Assembly (NCBI GenBank): GCA_963667195.1
Contig: OY762962.1
Span: forward strand, 558,001-622,000
DNA from: UBA7703 sp963667195
GTDB lineage: Bacteria; Bacillota; Clostridia; Christensenellales; CAG-138
Reading direction: 5' to 3'
Length of the DNA stretch: 64,000 nucleotides
Shown here: positions 56,973 to 64,000 of the stretch, one piece after another
Numbering within the stretch: position 1 is the first letter of the stretch
Layout: each line of letters begins with the position of its first letter
Position numbers and translations under genes: made by a program
Notes under the pieces: model-generated
Databases searched by the model: none
The model's input: only the letters and a program-made list of their open reading frames with translations
Told to the model about the DNA's origin: nothing

Positions 56973-58505
56973 TCACTTGCCAAAGACGTCGTTCCAGTCC
57001 TTCCAAGTCGCGTCCAGCGTCTTGCTCAGCTTCGTGTACAATTGGAACTTTCCTTCGTAAATCGCCGCCGTTTCCGGGTTTGGCATGCAGGTGTATTCCA
57101 CCTTGGAGAACACATCCACCGCCTGTAGAAAATCCCGGAACGCGCCGGACGCGATGCCCGCGCACATAGCGGCGCCCATGGTGCCGAGCTCCTTGCCCGC
57201 CGAGACCTCGACTGGGATTTGGAACACGTCTGCGAAGATCTGCACCCAGAGCCGGGAGCGCGCGGCGCCGCCGGAGATGCGGATGCCGGAGGGACGATCC
57301 CGAAACCGAAGCAGGTTTTCCATATGCGTGCGGTGCGAAAAGGCGACGCCCTCATAGACCGCGCGCAGCAGATGTGCCTTGGTGTGCAGCCCGCTGATGC
57401 CGAGGAAGCACGCCTTTGCGTCCGCGTTGACGTTGGTGCCAAACAAAAACGGCAGAAAGATCACGGGACAGTTATCCGGCAAAACCGAGGAAACCATTGC
57501 GTCCGCCGTTTGGAAGACGCTCCCACCCTGCTCCTGCGCCGCCTGCTTCTCCTGCCCCATCAGGTTCTTGACGAACCACTCCAGGTTGCTCGCGGAGGTC
57601 ATGCTGTTTTCGAGGATCATCCAGTAGTCGTCCATGCAGTACAGCGCGGTTTGAAACAGCTGCTTGGAAACGATGGGTTTCTTCGAGAGGAATTCGTTGA
57701 TGCTCCACGTGCCCGCGACCATGCTCATCTTCTCCTGCGAGGTTACGCCCGCACCGATGCAGCAGGCTGCCACGTCGCAAAGACCGCCTGCAACGGGAGT
57801 TCCCGCGACAAGCCCGGTTTCGCGCGCGGCTTTCTCAGTGATTGTACCGCAGACGTCGGTGCACTTTTTCAGCGGCGCAAACAGCCGCCTGTATTCGCTG
57901 ATCCCGAACGCGTTGAAGATCGCGCCGTCATAATCAATCGTGTTGAGGTTGATACCGTTTGCAACCGAAACATCGGTGAGCTCGGTATACGCCTCTCCCG
58001 TGAGACAAAAGCGGATGTAGTCTTTGCAGGAAAGTACCCGCTCCGCGCGCGCCAGCACATCCGGACGGTTGTCCTTGTGCCAGGCGACGATGGGCAGCGT
58101 CTGCCCCGCCCAGATGATCTGCATCGTGAGCGGCAGCAGCTTGTCGTAGGTTCCGTCGGTGTTCCAGCGCTCGACATACTCCTTTGCGCGCGTATCGGTG
58201 GAGATGATTCCGTTTGCCGCGGGGTTTCCCGCAGCGTCGATAAAATAAGCGCCGCAGCCGTGTCCCGTGACCGCAACGCCGATGATGTCCCCTGGATTGA
58301 CCCCGGATTGTTCCAGCACGTTGCGAATCGCAGTTGCATTCGCCTGCCAAAGCTGCGTCATATCGCGCTCGACAAAGCCGACCTTTTCCATGATCGGCTT
58401 GACCTGAATGCCGCTGACCGCAATCTCCGCGCCAGCCGTGCTATAGAGCGCGGCTTTTGTCACCGTGCCGCCGTTATCCAACCCGAGCAGATATTGCTGT
58501 CCCAT
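56973..58505 (-). CDS. lyxK: FGGY carbohydrate kinase, L-xylulokinase-like (LyxK)
   Basis: This 510-residue FGGY kinase starts GQQYLLGLDNGGTVTKAALY and contains VGFVERDMTQLWQ, VTGHGCGAYFIDAAGNP, STDTRAKEYVERW, GTWSINEF, SNLEWFVKNL and ISGGAARSR. These align by eye with L-xylulose kinase LyxK better than with other FGGY members. The product would be L-xylulose 5-phosphate (or 3-keto-L-gulonate 6-phosphate), the substrate of UlaE-type epimerases, which are encoded next door. ATG 58503-58505 follows GGGAGGATCAT; the frame to 58601 is leader. Confidence 0.87.
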   Translation of the reverse strand: MGQQYLLGLDNGGTVTKAALYSTAGAEIAVSGIQVKPIMEKVGFVERDMTQLWQANATAIRNVLEQSGVNPGDIIGVAVTGHGCGAYFIDAAGNPAANGIISTDTRAKEYVERWNTDGTYDKLLPLTMQIIWAGQTLPIVAWHKDNRPDVLARAERVLSCKDYIRFCLTGEAYTELTDVSVANGINLNTIDYDGAIFNAFGISEYRRLFAPLKKCTDVCGTITEKAARETGLVAGTPVAGGLCDVAACCIGAGVTSQEKMSMVAGTWSINEFLSKKPIVSKQLFQTALYCMDDYWMILENSMTSASNLEWFVKNLMGQEKQAAQEQGGSVFQTADAMVSSVLPDNCPVIFLPFLFGTNVNADAKACFLGISGLHTKAHLLRAVYEGVAFSHRTHMENLLRFRDRPSGIRISGGAARSRLWVQIFADVFQIPVEVSAGKELGTMGAAMCAGIASGAFRDFLQAVDVFSKVEYTCMPNPETAAIYEGKFQLYTKLSKTLDATWKDWNDVFGK

Positions 58506-58667
58506 ATGATCCTCCCGACTGTTCGAAAGTTGATTGAAAACATTGGTTTCGCCTCGTTTCAGGCGCAGGAAAATCAGCAGGCAGACGCGCCCGCAAAGCA
58601 CGCGATTTCAACGTCATCATACAGGAAACAGAACGGAAAAATCAATTCCGATGAGAAGAAGTAATCT

Positions 58668-59177
58668 TTATTCGATGAACTCCGCCACAACCTCAATTTG
58701 ATCCTTTTTGCCGAGGTCAAAGCAGTAACAATCCCGCGCATAGGTGCGCTCCGGCAGCGCGCAAAGGATGTGCACCTTGTCGCAATTGTATGGGAATCCC
58801 GCCTGATGCCACACACCCGCTTTGACATTCACGAGCGTGCCCTTGGGAATCAGAAACACCTCGATCTGATCTGCGGGAATCGCCTTGTCAAATGTCGCCG
58901 GGGCAACATGCATGAGATAATCTCCGTCGAGGCAAAGGATCGTCTCGTGGCAGTAGTCGTGCACTTCCGAATTGGTGATCACCCACGGGCGCTGACTCAC
59001 AACGCAGGTGGAATAGGAAACCGCGCTCGCAAAGCCGAGGCTCTGCTGCACCATGTCCCGATAAAACAGCACCGGTTCCTCGCCAAAGCACGAGCCGGTC
59101 GGCTCCAAAATGCTCGCATAGGAGCCGTATTGCTCGAAGCTCTCTTTCGAGAGGCGCTTGATTCCCAATTTTCTCAT
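58668..59177 (-). CDS. Cupin-like protein of sugar operons (ureidoglycolate-lyase-like fold)
   Basis: This 169-residue protein has SFEQYGSY near the N-terminus and TLVNVKAGVWHQAGFPYN near the C-terminus, a pattern seen in AllA-like cupin proteins. No purine genes are near, so ureidoglycolate cleavage is unlikely. Sugar operons often carry such small cupins of unknown or isomerase-like function. It lies between ulaE and lyxK genes. ATG 59175-59177 follows GAGGAGAAACG. I do not assign a reaction. Confidence 0.65.
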   Translation of the reverse strand: MRKLGIKRLSKESFEQYGSYASILEPTGSCFGEEPVLFYRDMVQQSLGFASAVSYSTCVVSQRPWVITNSEVHDYCHETILCLDGDYLMHVAPATFDKAIPADQIEVFLIPKGTLVNVKAGVWHQAGFPYNCDKVHILCALPERTYARDCYCFDLGKKDQIEVVAEFIE

Positions 59178-59202
59178 CGTTTCTCCTCGCTGAATCGTGC
59201 GG

Positions 59203-60072
59203 TTACTTCATGTTTTGCGCCCGGACAATCTTGTCCGCGATGAACGCGCGCGCTTCTCTGGCGGTCTCAATCGAGCGCGGGGTTTCGTCCGTCCACATCT
59301 CGGTGACAAACAGTCCGCTATAATTTTCACGCTGCAACAGGCGGAAAAACGAGACGAAATCCACGTTTCCTTCGCCAAACGCGATATCCCGCACGACGCC
59401 CGGCACGGTATCCTTGAGATGGATCGAAACGACGTCCTGCATGCCGCTGAGGAACTCCTGTTCGATGTCCTGCCCGGTCGCGTAGAGGTTGCCGATGTCG
59501 GGATAGATCTTCAGCCATGGGCACTGGATGGAGTCCACGTACCGCTTGGCCTTGCTAATGGAGTCCATCAGGTCGTTTTCCATGGTCTCCAGCGCGAGCA
59601 TGACCGCCTTTTCCTGCGCGTATCGCGCGCACTGGGCGAGCGAGTTGTGAAAGTTTTGGATGGTCGTTTCCGTGCTAGGGTTTGCGTATTCGTCGTACCC
59701 CGCGAGCTGAATCACGCGGATGCCGCAATCCAACGCAAAATCGATCGCGTCGCGGATGAGCTGAATGCCGCTGTTGCGCGTTTCCTCCCGCTCGCTGCCG
59801 ATTGGATAGCGCCGGTTTGCGCTGAGGCACATCGACAGGATCGGCATGTTCGCGCGATGGATCGTCTCCATGAGCCGCGTGCGCTCCTGCTTGCTCCATT
59901 TGAGCCGCCCGATGCGTTCATCCGACTCATCGATGCTGATCTCCATGAAGTCATAGCCCGCATCCTTCGCGGCGCAGAGTCGTTCTTCCCAGTTCAGTTG
60001 TTTCGGCAGTGCTTTTTCGTACAAGCCGAACAGATTCTCTTGCAAGTTTCTCAAGCCAAGTGCCTCCAGCAT
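59203..60072 (-). CDS. ulaE: L-ribulose/L-xylulose 5-phosphate 3-epimerase (UlaE type)
   Basis: This 289-residue TIM-barrel protein has LFGLYEKALPKQLNWEERL and GYDFMEISIDESDERIGRLKWS, which are characteristic of UlaE/SgaU. Metal-ligand positions are visible in LALETMEN, KIYPDIGN, SIHLKDTV and FVTEMW. It converts L-xylulose 5-phosphate to L-ribulose 5-phosphate. It sits between the AraD-type epimerase and cupin genes and fits the LyxK-UlaE-UlaF pathway to D-xylulose 5-phosphate. Confidence 0.92.
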   Translation of the reverse strand: MLEALGLRNLQENLFGLYEKALPKQLNWEERLCAAKDAGYDFMEISIDESDERIGRLKWSKQERTRLMETIHRANMPILSMCLSANRRYPIGSEREETRNSGIQLIRDAIDFALDCGIRVIQLAGYDEYANPSTETTIQNFHNSLAQCARYAQEKAVMLALETMENDLMDSISKAKRYVDSIQCPWLKIYPDIGNLYATGQDIEQEFLSGMQDVVSIHLKDTVPGVVRDIAFGEGNVDFVSFFRLLQRENYSGLFVTEMWTDETPRSIETAREARAFIADKIVRAQNMK

Positions 60073-60142
60073 ATCGATACCCCGCGCGCGCTGTGCGCCG
60101 TTGCGCCTACGACCACGCGGGGATATTTCTCTCTTGCTTCTG

Positions 60143-60784
60143 TCAGTGTTGCTGACCGTAGGTTTTGTGGATCTCCACCGCGTCCGCGGTCTGTTCGTCC
60201 GTCATGATGGCGACGTTGCCCGCGGCCTTCGCGGCAAGATACGCCTTTGCGGCTTCTTCCATATAGATTGCGGCGTAGAGCGCCTCTTTGAGATTGCCAC
60301 CGACCGCGATTACGCCGTGGTGCTTCAGAATCACGGCGCGCTTGCCGCCGAGGTACTTCACCGCCTGCACGCCCATGTCGAGGCTTGCCGCGGAGCAATA
60401 GGGAGCGACGTTGATGGCGCCCAGCGTCACGTTCGCCAGCGTAGTCAGTGCCGCGGGAAACACGTCGCCAATGAGGCCGACCGCTGTGGCATACGGCTGG
60501 TGCGTGTGGATGATCGCGTTGACTTCCGCCAGTTGGTCGAAGATATACTTGAGCGCAACCGTGTCCACGGACTCGCGCAGCGTACCTTCGATGCGCTCGC
60601 CGTTTTTGTTGAACACAATCAAGTCGTCCTCCCGCATTGTTTCATACGCCGTGCCGGAAGGAGTGACGATCACGTCCCCGTTCTCCTTGCGGACGCTGAC
60701 GTTGCCGCCGGAGAGCGCGATTAAGCCGTAGTTTTTGATTTCGAGTGCCGCGTGAATGATGTCGCGTTTATCTTGTTCGTACAT
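60143..60784 (-). CDS. ulaF: Class II aldolase/epimerase, L-ribulose-5-phosphate 4-epimerase-like (UlaF/AraD)
   Basis: This 213-residue protein of the AraD/FucA family has zinc histidines in IIHTHQPYA and LKHHGVIA, and substrate motifs LSGGNVSVR and VTPSG. Family members are L-ribulose-5-phosphate 4-epimerases or fuculose/rhamnulose-phosphate aldolases. Next to UlaE and LyxK an epimerase giving D-xylulose 5-phosphate is the simplest reading, but an aldolase cannot be excluded. ATG 60782-60784 follows GGGGGTATTACC; the frame to 60925 runs into the permease gene. Confidence 0.85.
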   Translation of the reverse strand: MYEQDKRDIIHAALEIKNYGLIALSGGNVSVRKENGDVIVTPSGTAYETMREDDLIVFNKNGERIEGTLRESVDTVALKYIFDQLAEVNAIIHTHQPYATAVGLIGDVFPAALTTLANVTLGAINVAPYCSAASLDMGVQAVKYLGGKRAVILKHHGVIAVGGNLKEALYAAIYMEEAAKAYLAAKAAGNVAIMTDEQTADAVEIHKTYGQQH

Positions 60785-60863
60785 GGTAATACCCCCAGAA
60801 ACGTTGTGCTGCACAACGGATGTTTTCATGAATTTCTTGCGTTTTTCCGATTGATTCCGTAGA

Positions 60864-61880
60864 TTACGCCACGACTCTCTCCTTGGAGAGCAGGTGATTG
60901 AGCACGACCGCGAACACGAGCACAACGCCCTTTGCGAGCATCTGCCAGTATTCAGGGATGACGGACTTGAGCCCGAACGTCAGGCAAACGATGATCAGCG
61001 CGCCGACAAACGACTTCACGACCGATCCTTCGCCGCCGGAGAATACCGTGCCGCCCAGGAGGCACGCGATAATCGCCTCCGTCTCCGCACCGACGCCGGT
61101 GTACGGCTCGCCGATGATCAGATAGCTGGCTCTGGCAACGCCCGCGAGAGCGGAAACCGCGCCGAGCAGGATATAGACGCCCCATACGACCTTGACCACG
61201 TTGATGCCGGAGAGCTCCGCCGCCGTGCGGTTGCCACCAACCGCAACGAGATATTTACCAAACAGCGTGCGTTTTTGCACGACCACGAGCACGGCGAGCA
61301 GAATAAAAGCGACGATGAACGCCCACGAAAGCCCCATGAACACCTGATCCTTGGAGAACTGACCCATCCATTCCGGCATTTTCAGCGTATCCGTGCTGGT
61401 GATGGAGGAGATTCCCGGCGGAACCAGATAGCGCGCGAGCCCCTGATATGCGTTCATCGTGATCAGCGTCGCGATGACCGGCGTGATCCGTAGCTTCATC
61501 ACGAGAAACCCGTTGATGGCGCCAAGCAGTACGCCCAGAGCGATCACGATCACGAGCGAGAGCACAAACGGAAAGCCGTTAAGCACGAGGATCGCGTGAA
61601 CGACCGTCGTCAGGCTGAGGGTGCTTCCCACCGAAAGATCCATGTTGCCCGTGATGAAAATCAGCGTAAACGCGCTGCTGATCATCAAAATCGGCGCGGA
61701 CATGCGCAAAAGGTTCGCGATGTTTGGCGGAAAGAGGAAGTTTCCTCTTTGGAACAGCTCGCCCTTGAGCAGGCTCAGCACCGTGACGACCGCCAAAAGG
61801 ATGATGTATACGTATATTTCTTTTACAATTCTCTTGGCCTTTTGAGCCCGAAGAGTTGCCGGAGTGCAATTTGATGACAT
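60864..61880 (-). CDS. Sugar ABC permease (RbsC type) 2
   Basis: This 338-residue permease has about nine membrane segments, with ITGNMDLSVGSTLSLTTV as signature and AVGGNRTAAELSGINV in the cytoplasmic loop. It follows a second RbsC-type permease gene by 42 bases, so the importer may be a heterodimer, as in autoinducer-2 or rhamnose-type systems. It ends just before the ulaF-like gene. Confidence 0.92.
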   Translation of the reverse strand: MSSNCTPATLRAQKAKRIVKEIYVYIILLAVVTVLSLLKGELFQRGNFLFPPNIANLLRMSAPILMISSAFTLIFITGNMDLSVGSTLSLTTVVHAILVLNGFPFVLSLVIVIALGVLLGAINGFLVMKLRITPVIATLITMNAYQGLARYLVPPGISSITSTDTLKMPEWMGQFSKDQVFMGLSWAFIVAFILLAVLVVVQKRTLFGKYLVAVGGNRTAAELSGINVVKVVWGVYILLGAVSALAGVARASYLIIGEPYTGVGAETEAIIACLLGGTVFSGGEGSVVKSFVGALIIVCLTFGLKSVIPEYWQMLAKGVVLVFAVVLNHLLSKERVVA

Positions 61881-61922
61881 AGTCTTAATCCCTTTCCAAC
61901 TGATCCATTACCTGCCGCCGGA

Positions 61923-62948
61923 CTACTTGTTTCGCCGATCCAGCAGATAGCGCTGCGCGATGATTGCAAGGAACGTCACGATCGCTTTGAGGATAAACTG
62001 CCATTCCGGACGCAGCAGCAGGCCGTAGGCCGCGGACGAAACCACGCCGAGAATCAGGGCGCCGATGACCATGCCCAGCACGGAGCCAACGCCGCCGTCG
62101 ATGCTCGCGCCGCCAAGCAGCGTCACGACCAGCGCGTTAAACTCGAAGCCCGAGCCGCGGGTGGAGATGCCTGCCTTCATTTCGGAGGCGAGCAGGATGC
62201 CCGTGATACCGGCCAATAGCGCGCTGAGCAGATAGAGAAGCCCGATATGCAGCTCCACCTTCACGCCGGAAAGCCGGGCCGCCTCGCGGTTTGCGCCGAT
62301 GAGATAGGTGCGCCTGCCGAACGAGGTCTTCTTCTCTACGAACAGCGCGATCACGACGAGGATTGCCGCAATCGCCGCCGCAATCTTGATCGGCCCAAAC
62401 AGCGGAACGTTGCCGATGGTGCCGAAGATATCCGGCAGTCCCGCGCTGCGCTGCGCGCCGAGCGCCGCAACCTGTCCGATGCCGCGCGCAATCGACATCG
62501 TACCCAGGGTCACGATGATCGATGCTACCCGCATCTTCGCGATGAAGATCGCGTTGAGGAGCCCTATGAAGAGGCAGACGAGAAGCGTCAGCACAATCGC
62601 GACGCCGTACGGCAGCCCGAGTCCCTGACCAAGGTCGGAAAAGCCTTCGTTCGCGGGCTGGCAGAAGTAAGCGGAGAGCACGCCCGCCATCGCGACGATG
62701 CCGCCGACGGACATATCCAGATGCCCCGATACCAGCAGGAAGGTAACGCCGATGCCGAGAATCACGATGTACCAGTTGTTCGCGATCAGGTTGAGCGCGG
62801 TCTTGGTGGAGAAATATTTATCGATGAAGATGCTCGCCAGCGCGAAGAGCACGATGAGTACGAGAAACATCACGCGGTTGAGATAGGATTCGTTGCTGAT
62901 CTTGCCTCCGGCGGAGCGCGCGTTGAGTTTTGTCATGGGTTTGTTCAC
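61923..62948 (-). CDS. Sugar ABC permease (RbsC type) 1
   Basis: This 341-residue permease has about nine membrane segments, signature VSGHLDMSVGGIVAMAGV and loop LIGANREAARLSGVKV. The GTG at 62946-62948 is preferred because GGAGG lies nine bases upstream, and it overlaps the ATPase stop (GTGA). It is transcribed before the second permease. Two different permease genes imply a heteromeric channel for the imported sugar, probably an L-pentose or pentulose. Confidence 0.92.
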   Translation of the reverse strand: MNKPMTKLNARSAGGKISNESYLNRVMFLVLIVLFALASIFIDKYFSTKTALNLIANNWYIVILGIGVTFLLVSGHLDMSVGGIVAMAGVLSAYFCQPANEGFSDLGQGLGLPYGVAIVLTLLVCLFIGLLNAIFIAKMRVASIIVTLGTMSIARGIGQVAALGAQRSAGLPDIFGTIGNVPLFGPIKIAAAIAAILVVIALFVEKKTSFGRRTYLIGANREAARLSGVKVELHIGLLYLLSALLAGITGILLASEMKAGISTRGSGFEFNALVVTLLGGASIDGGVGSVLGMVIGALILGVVSSAAYGLLLRPEWQFILKAIVTFLAIIAQRYLLDRRNK

Positions 62949-64000
62949 GATGCCGCACCTCCCGTCACGATATGGATGATATCCTGACTGTTGATATCCG
63001 TCCCGTTCTGTAGCTCCGCTTTGATCTCGCCTTCATACAGCAGGAAGATGCGATCGCAGGAATTGAGTATCTCCGGCAGTTCGGAGGAGAAGAACATGAT
63101 CGTTTTGCCGTTTGCGACCAGGTCGCGCACGATGGAGTAGATTTCGGCCTTCGCGCCGACGTCGATGCCGCGCGTGGGCTCGTCCAGAATCAAGAGATCC
63201 GCGTTGGCAAAGAGGCACTTACTGAACACGACCTTCTGCTGATTGCCGCCGGAGAGCTTGCTCGTCTCCTTGTCCATCGAGTCGGTCTTGATGTTCAAGG
63301 CTTTTATATAGTCCTTTGCGGTATTTCTCTCCTGAATGGAGTTGATCATGCCGATTTTGGAAATTTTCTTCAGGTTCATCGCAGAGATGTTGTGTTTGAT
63401 GGTCAGCAGCGTAAACAGCCCTTGCGTTCTGCGCTCTTCGGGAACGAGCGCAATGCCCGCCTTGATCGCCTTTTCAGGCGAAGGTTTGAGCTTTTCGCCG
63501 TTGAGCACGATCTCGCCGGAGTAGCTGTCCACGCCGTAGATGGCGCGCGCAAGCTCCGTTTTGCCCGCGCCGATGAGGCCGTAAAAGCCCACGATCTCGC
63601 CGCGATTGACCGTAAACGAAACGTTGCGCAGCTTGTGGTTGCAAACGCCTTTGCATTCAAGCAGCGCTTCGGTCGCCGGCTTTTCCTTCGGCACATAGGA
63701 TTCGATGACGGTCTTGCCGATCATGAGCTGCACGAGCTCCGTGCGATCCTTGACCTCCGTCATGGGCTTCGTTGTCACATGTTTTCCGTCCCGCATGACG
63801 GTCACATAGTCGCCCAGCGTGAAGATTTCGTCGAGGCGGTGCGAAATATAGATGACGGTCACGCCCTTTTCGCGCAGGCGTTTGATGATCGTAAACAACC
63901 GCTCGATCTCCGATTCGGAGAGGGCTGCGGTCGGTTCGTCCATGATGATGATCTCGGTCTCCGAGGCGACCGCTTTTGCGATCTCGACGATCTGCTTTTT
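62945..64000 (-). CDS. Sugar ABC importer ATPase (RbsA type), 5' end outside the window
   Basis: The frame is open to the window edge. The visible 351 codons start within the first ABC domain (Walker B IIIMDEPTAALS, then VTVIYISHRLDEIF). They include the whole second domain with degenerate Walker A GLIGAGKTEL, signature LSGGNQQKV and LLILDEPTRGIDVG. It is the same type as the ATPase at 8998-10539 but belongs to the L-pentulose operon. The N-terminal Walker A and any binding-protein gene lie beyond the edge. Confidence 0.93.
   Translation of the reverse strand, partial: KKQIVEIAKAVASETEIIIMDEPTAALSESEIERLFTIIKRLREKGVTVIYISHRLDEIFTLGDYVTVMRDGKHVTTKPMTEVKDRTELVQLMIGKTVIESYVPKEKPATEALLECKGVCNHKLRNVSFTVNRGEIVGFYGLIGAGKTELARAIYGVDSYSGEIVLNGEKLKPSPEKAIKAGIALVPEERRTQGLFTLLTIKHNISAMNLKKISKIGMINSIQERNTAKDYIKALNIKTDSMDKETSKLSGGNQQKVVFSKCLFANADLLILDEPTRGIDVGAKAEIYSIVRDLVANGKTIMFFSSELPEILNSCDRIFLLYEGEIKAELQNGTDINSQDIIHIVTGGAAS

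Noticed and set aside
58668..59177. Purine-degradation ureidoglycolate lyase
   Set aside because: Only the fold-level pattern matches; the neighbours are L-pentulose enzymes and no allantoin genes are present.
1..64000. CRISPR arrays, tRNA or rRNA genes, insertion sequences, prophage or toxin-antitoxin modules
   Set aside because: I saw no regularly spaced repeats, no cloverleaf-like tRNA sequences, and no transposase, integrase or phage protein motifs in the translated frames.

Overview
The window looks like chromosomal DNA of a carbohydrate-fermenting Firmicute, probably a Clostridia-class anaerobe. I base this on strong GGAGG-type ribosome sites, lipoprotein sugar-binding proteins with long Ala/Thr/Glu/Pro linkers, a YesM/YesN two-component pair, many LacI, RpiR and SorC regulators, and a Pdu-like bacterial microcompartment (BMC). 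The assignment is inference; there is no rRNA, tRNA, CRISPR array or insertion sequence to anchor it. The DNA is fairly GC-rich by eye, and most genes are on the minus strand.

Layout. (1) 1-1052 is the 3' part of a GGDEF/HD-GYP c-di-GMP protein. (2) 14268 down to 1203 (minus) is a long catabolic operon: RpiR regulator, ADP-dependent sugar kinase, xylulokinase-like kinase, Rbs-type ABC importer, class II aldolase, phosphomannose-isomerase-like protein, ketose 3-epimerase-like protein, cupin, RpiB-like isomerase and DhaK/DhaL. It starts from a consensus promoter (14381-14409) set among TTTCrTGAAA-type palindromes. (3) 14707-16254 is a membrane PAS-GGDEF protein. (4) 26995 down to 16776 is an alpha-glucan/maltodextrin cluster: a maltose-phosphorylase/beta-phosphoglucomutase fusion, LacI, GH13, a MalEFG-type importer and an MsmK-type ATPase, followed by a broken 3' gene fragment. 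(5) 27291-42307 holds two back-to-back glycan modules. The minus arm has YesMN, an importer and GH5; the plus arm has LacI, an importer and two GH30 enzymes. Beta-glucan is the likely substrate class. Neither importer has its own ATPase, so the MsmK at 16776-17894 may serve all three. (6) 42456-43106 is a TetR regulator.

(7) The most interesting region is the BMC operon from 54574 down to 43287 (minus), read from a consensus promoter divergent from a SorC-type regulator. It encodes three BMC-H shell proteins, one tandem BMC-T with a PduT-like pore cysteine, three BMC-P (EutN/CcmL) vertex proteins, PduL, PduP, PduS, two different DeoC-type aldolases, a flavoprotein-like protein of unknown role, three short-chain dehydrogenases and a pentulose-phosphate epimerase. 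It contains no diol dehydratase, glycyl-radical enzyme, ethanolamine lyase or fuculose-phosphate aldolase. The simplest model is aldolase cleavage of a deoxy-sugar phosphate inside the shell, with acetaldehyde (or a related aldehyde) converted to acyl-CoA by PduP and to acyl-phosphate by PduL.

(8) 64000 down to 55868 is an L-pentulose operon: Rbs-type ABC importer with two permeases, UlaF/AraD-like epimerase, UlaE, a cupin-like protein, a LyxK-like kinase and a second SorC regulator. Its predicted product, D-xylulose 5-phosphate, is a possible substrate for the Rpe-like enzyme encoded in the BMC operon.
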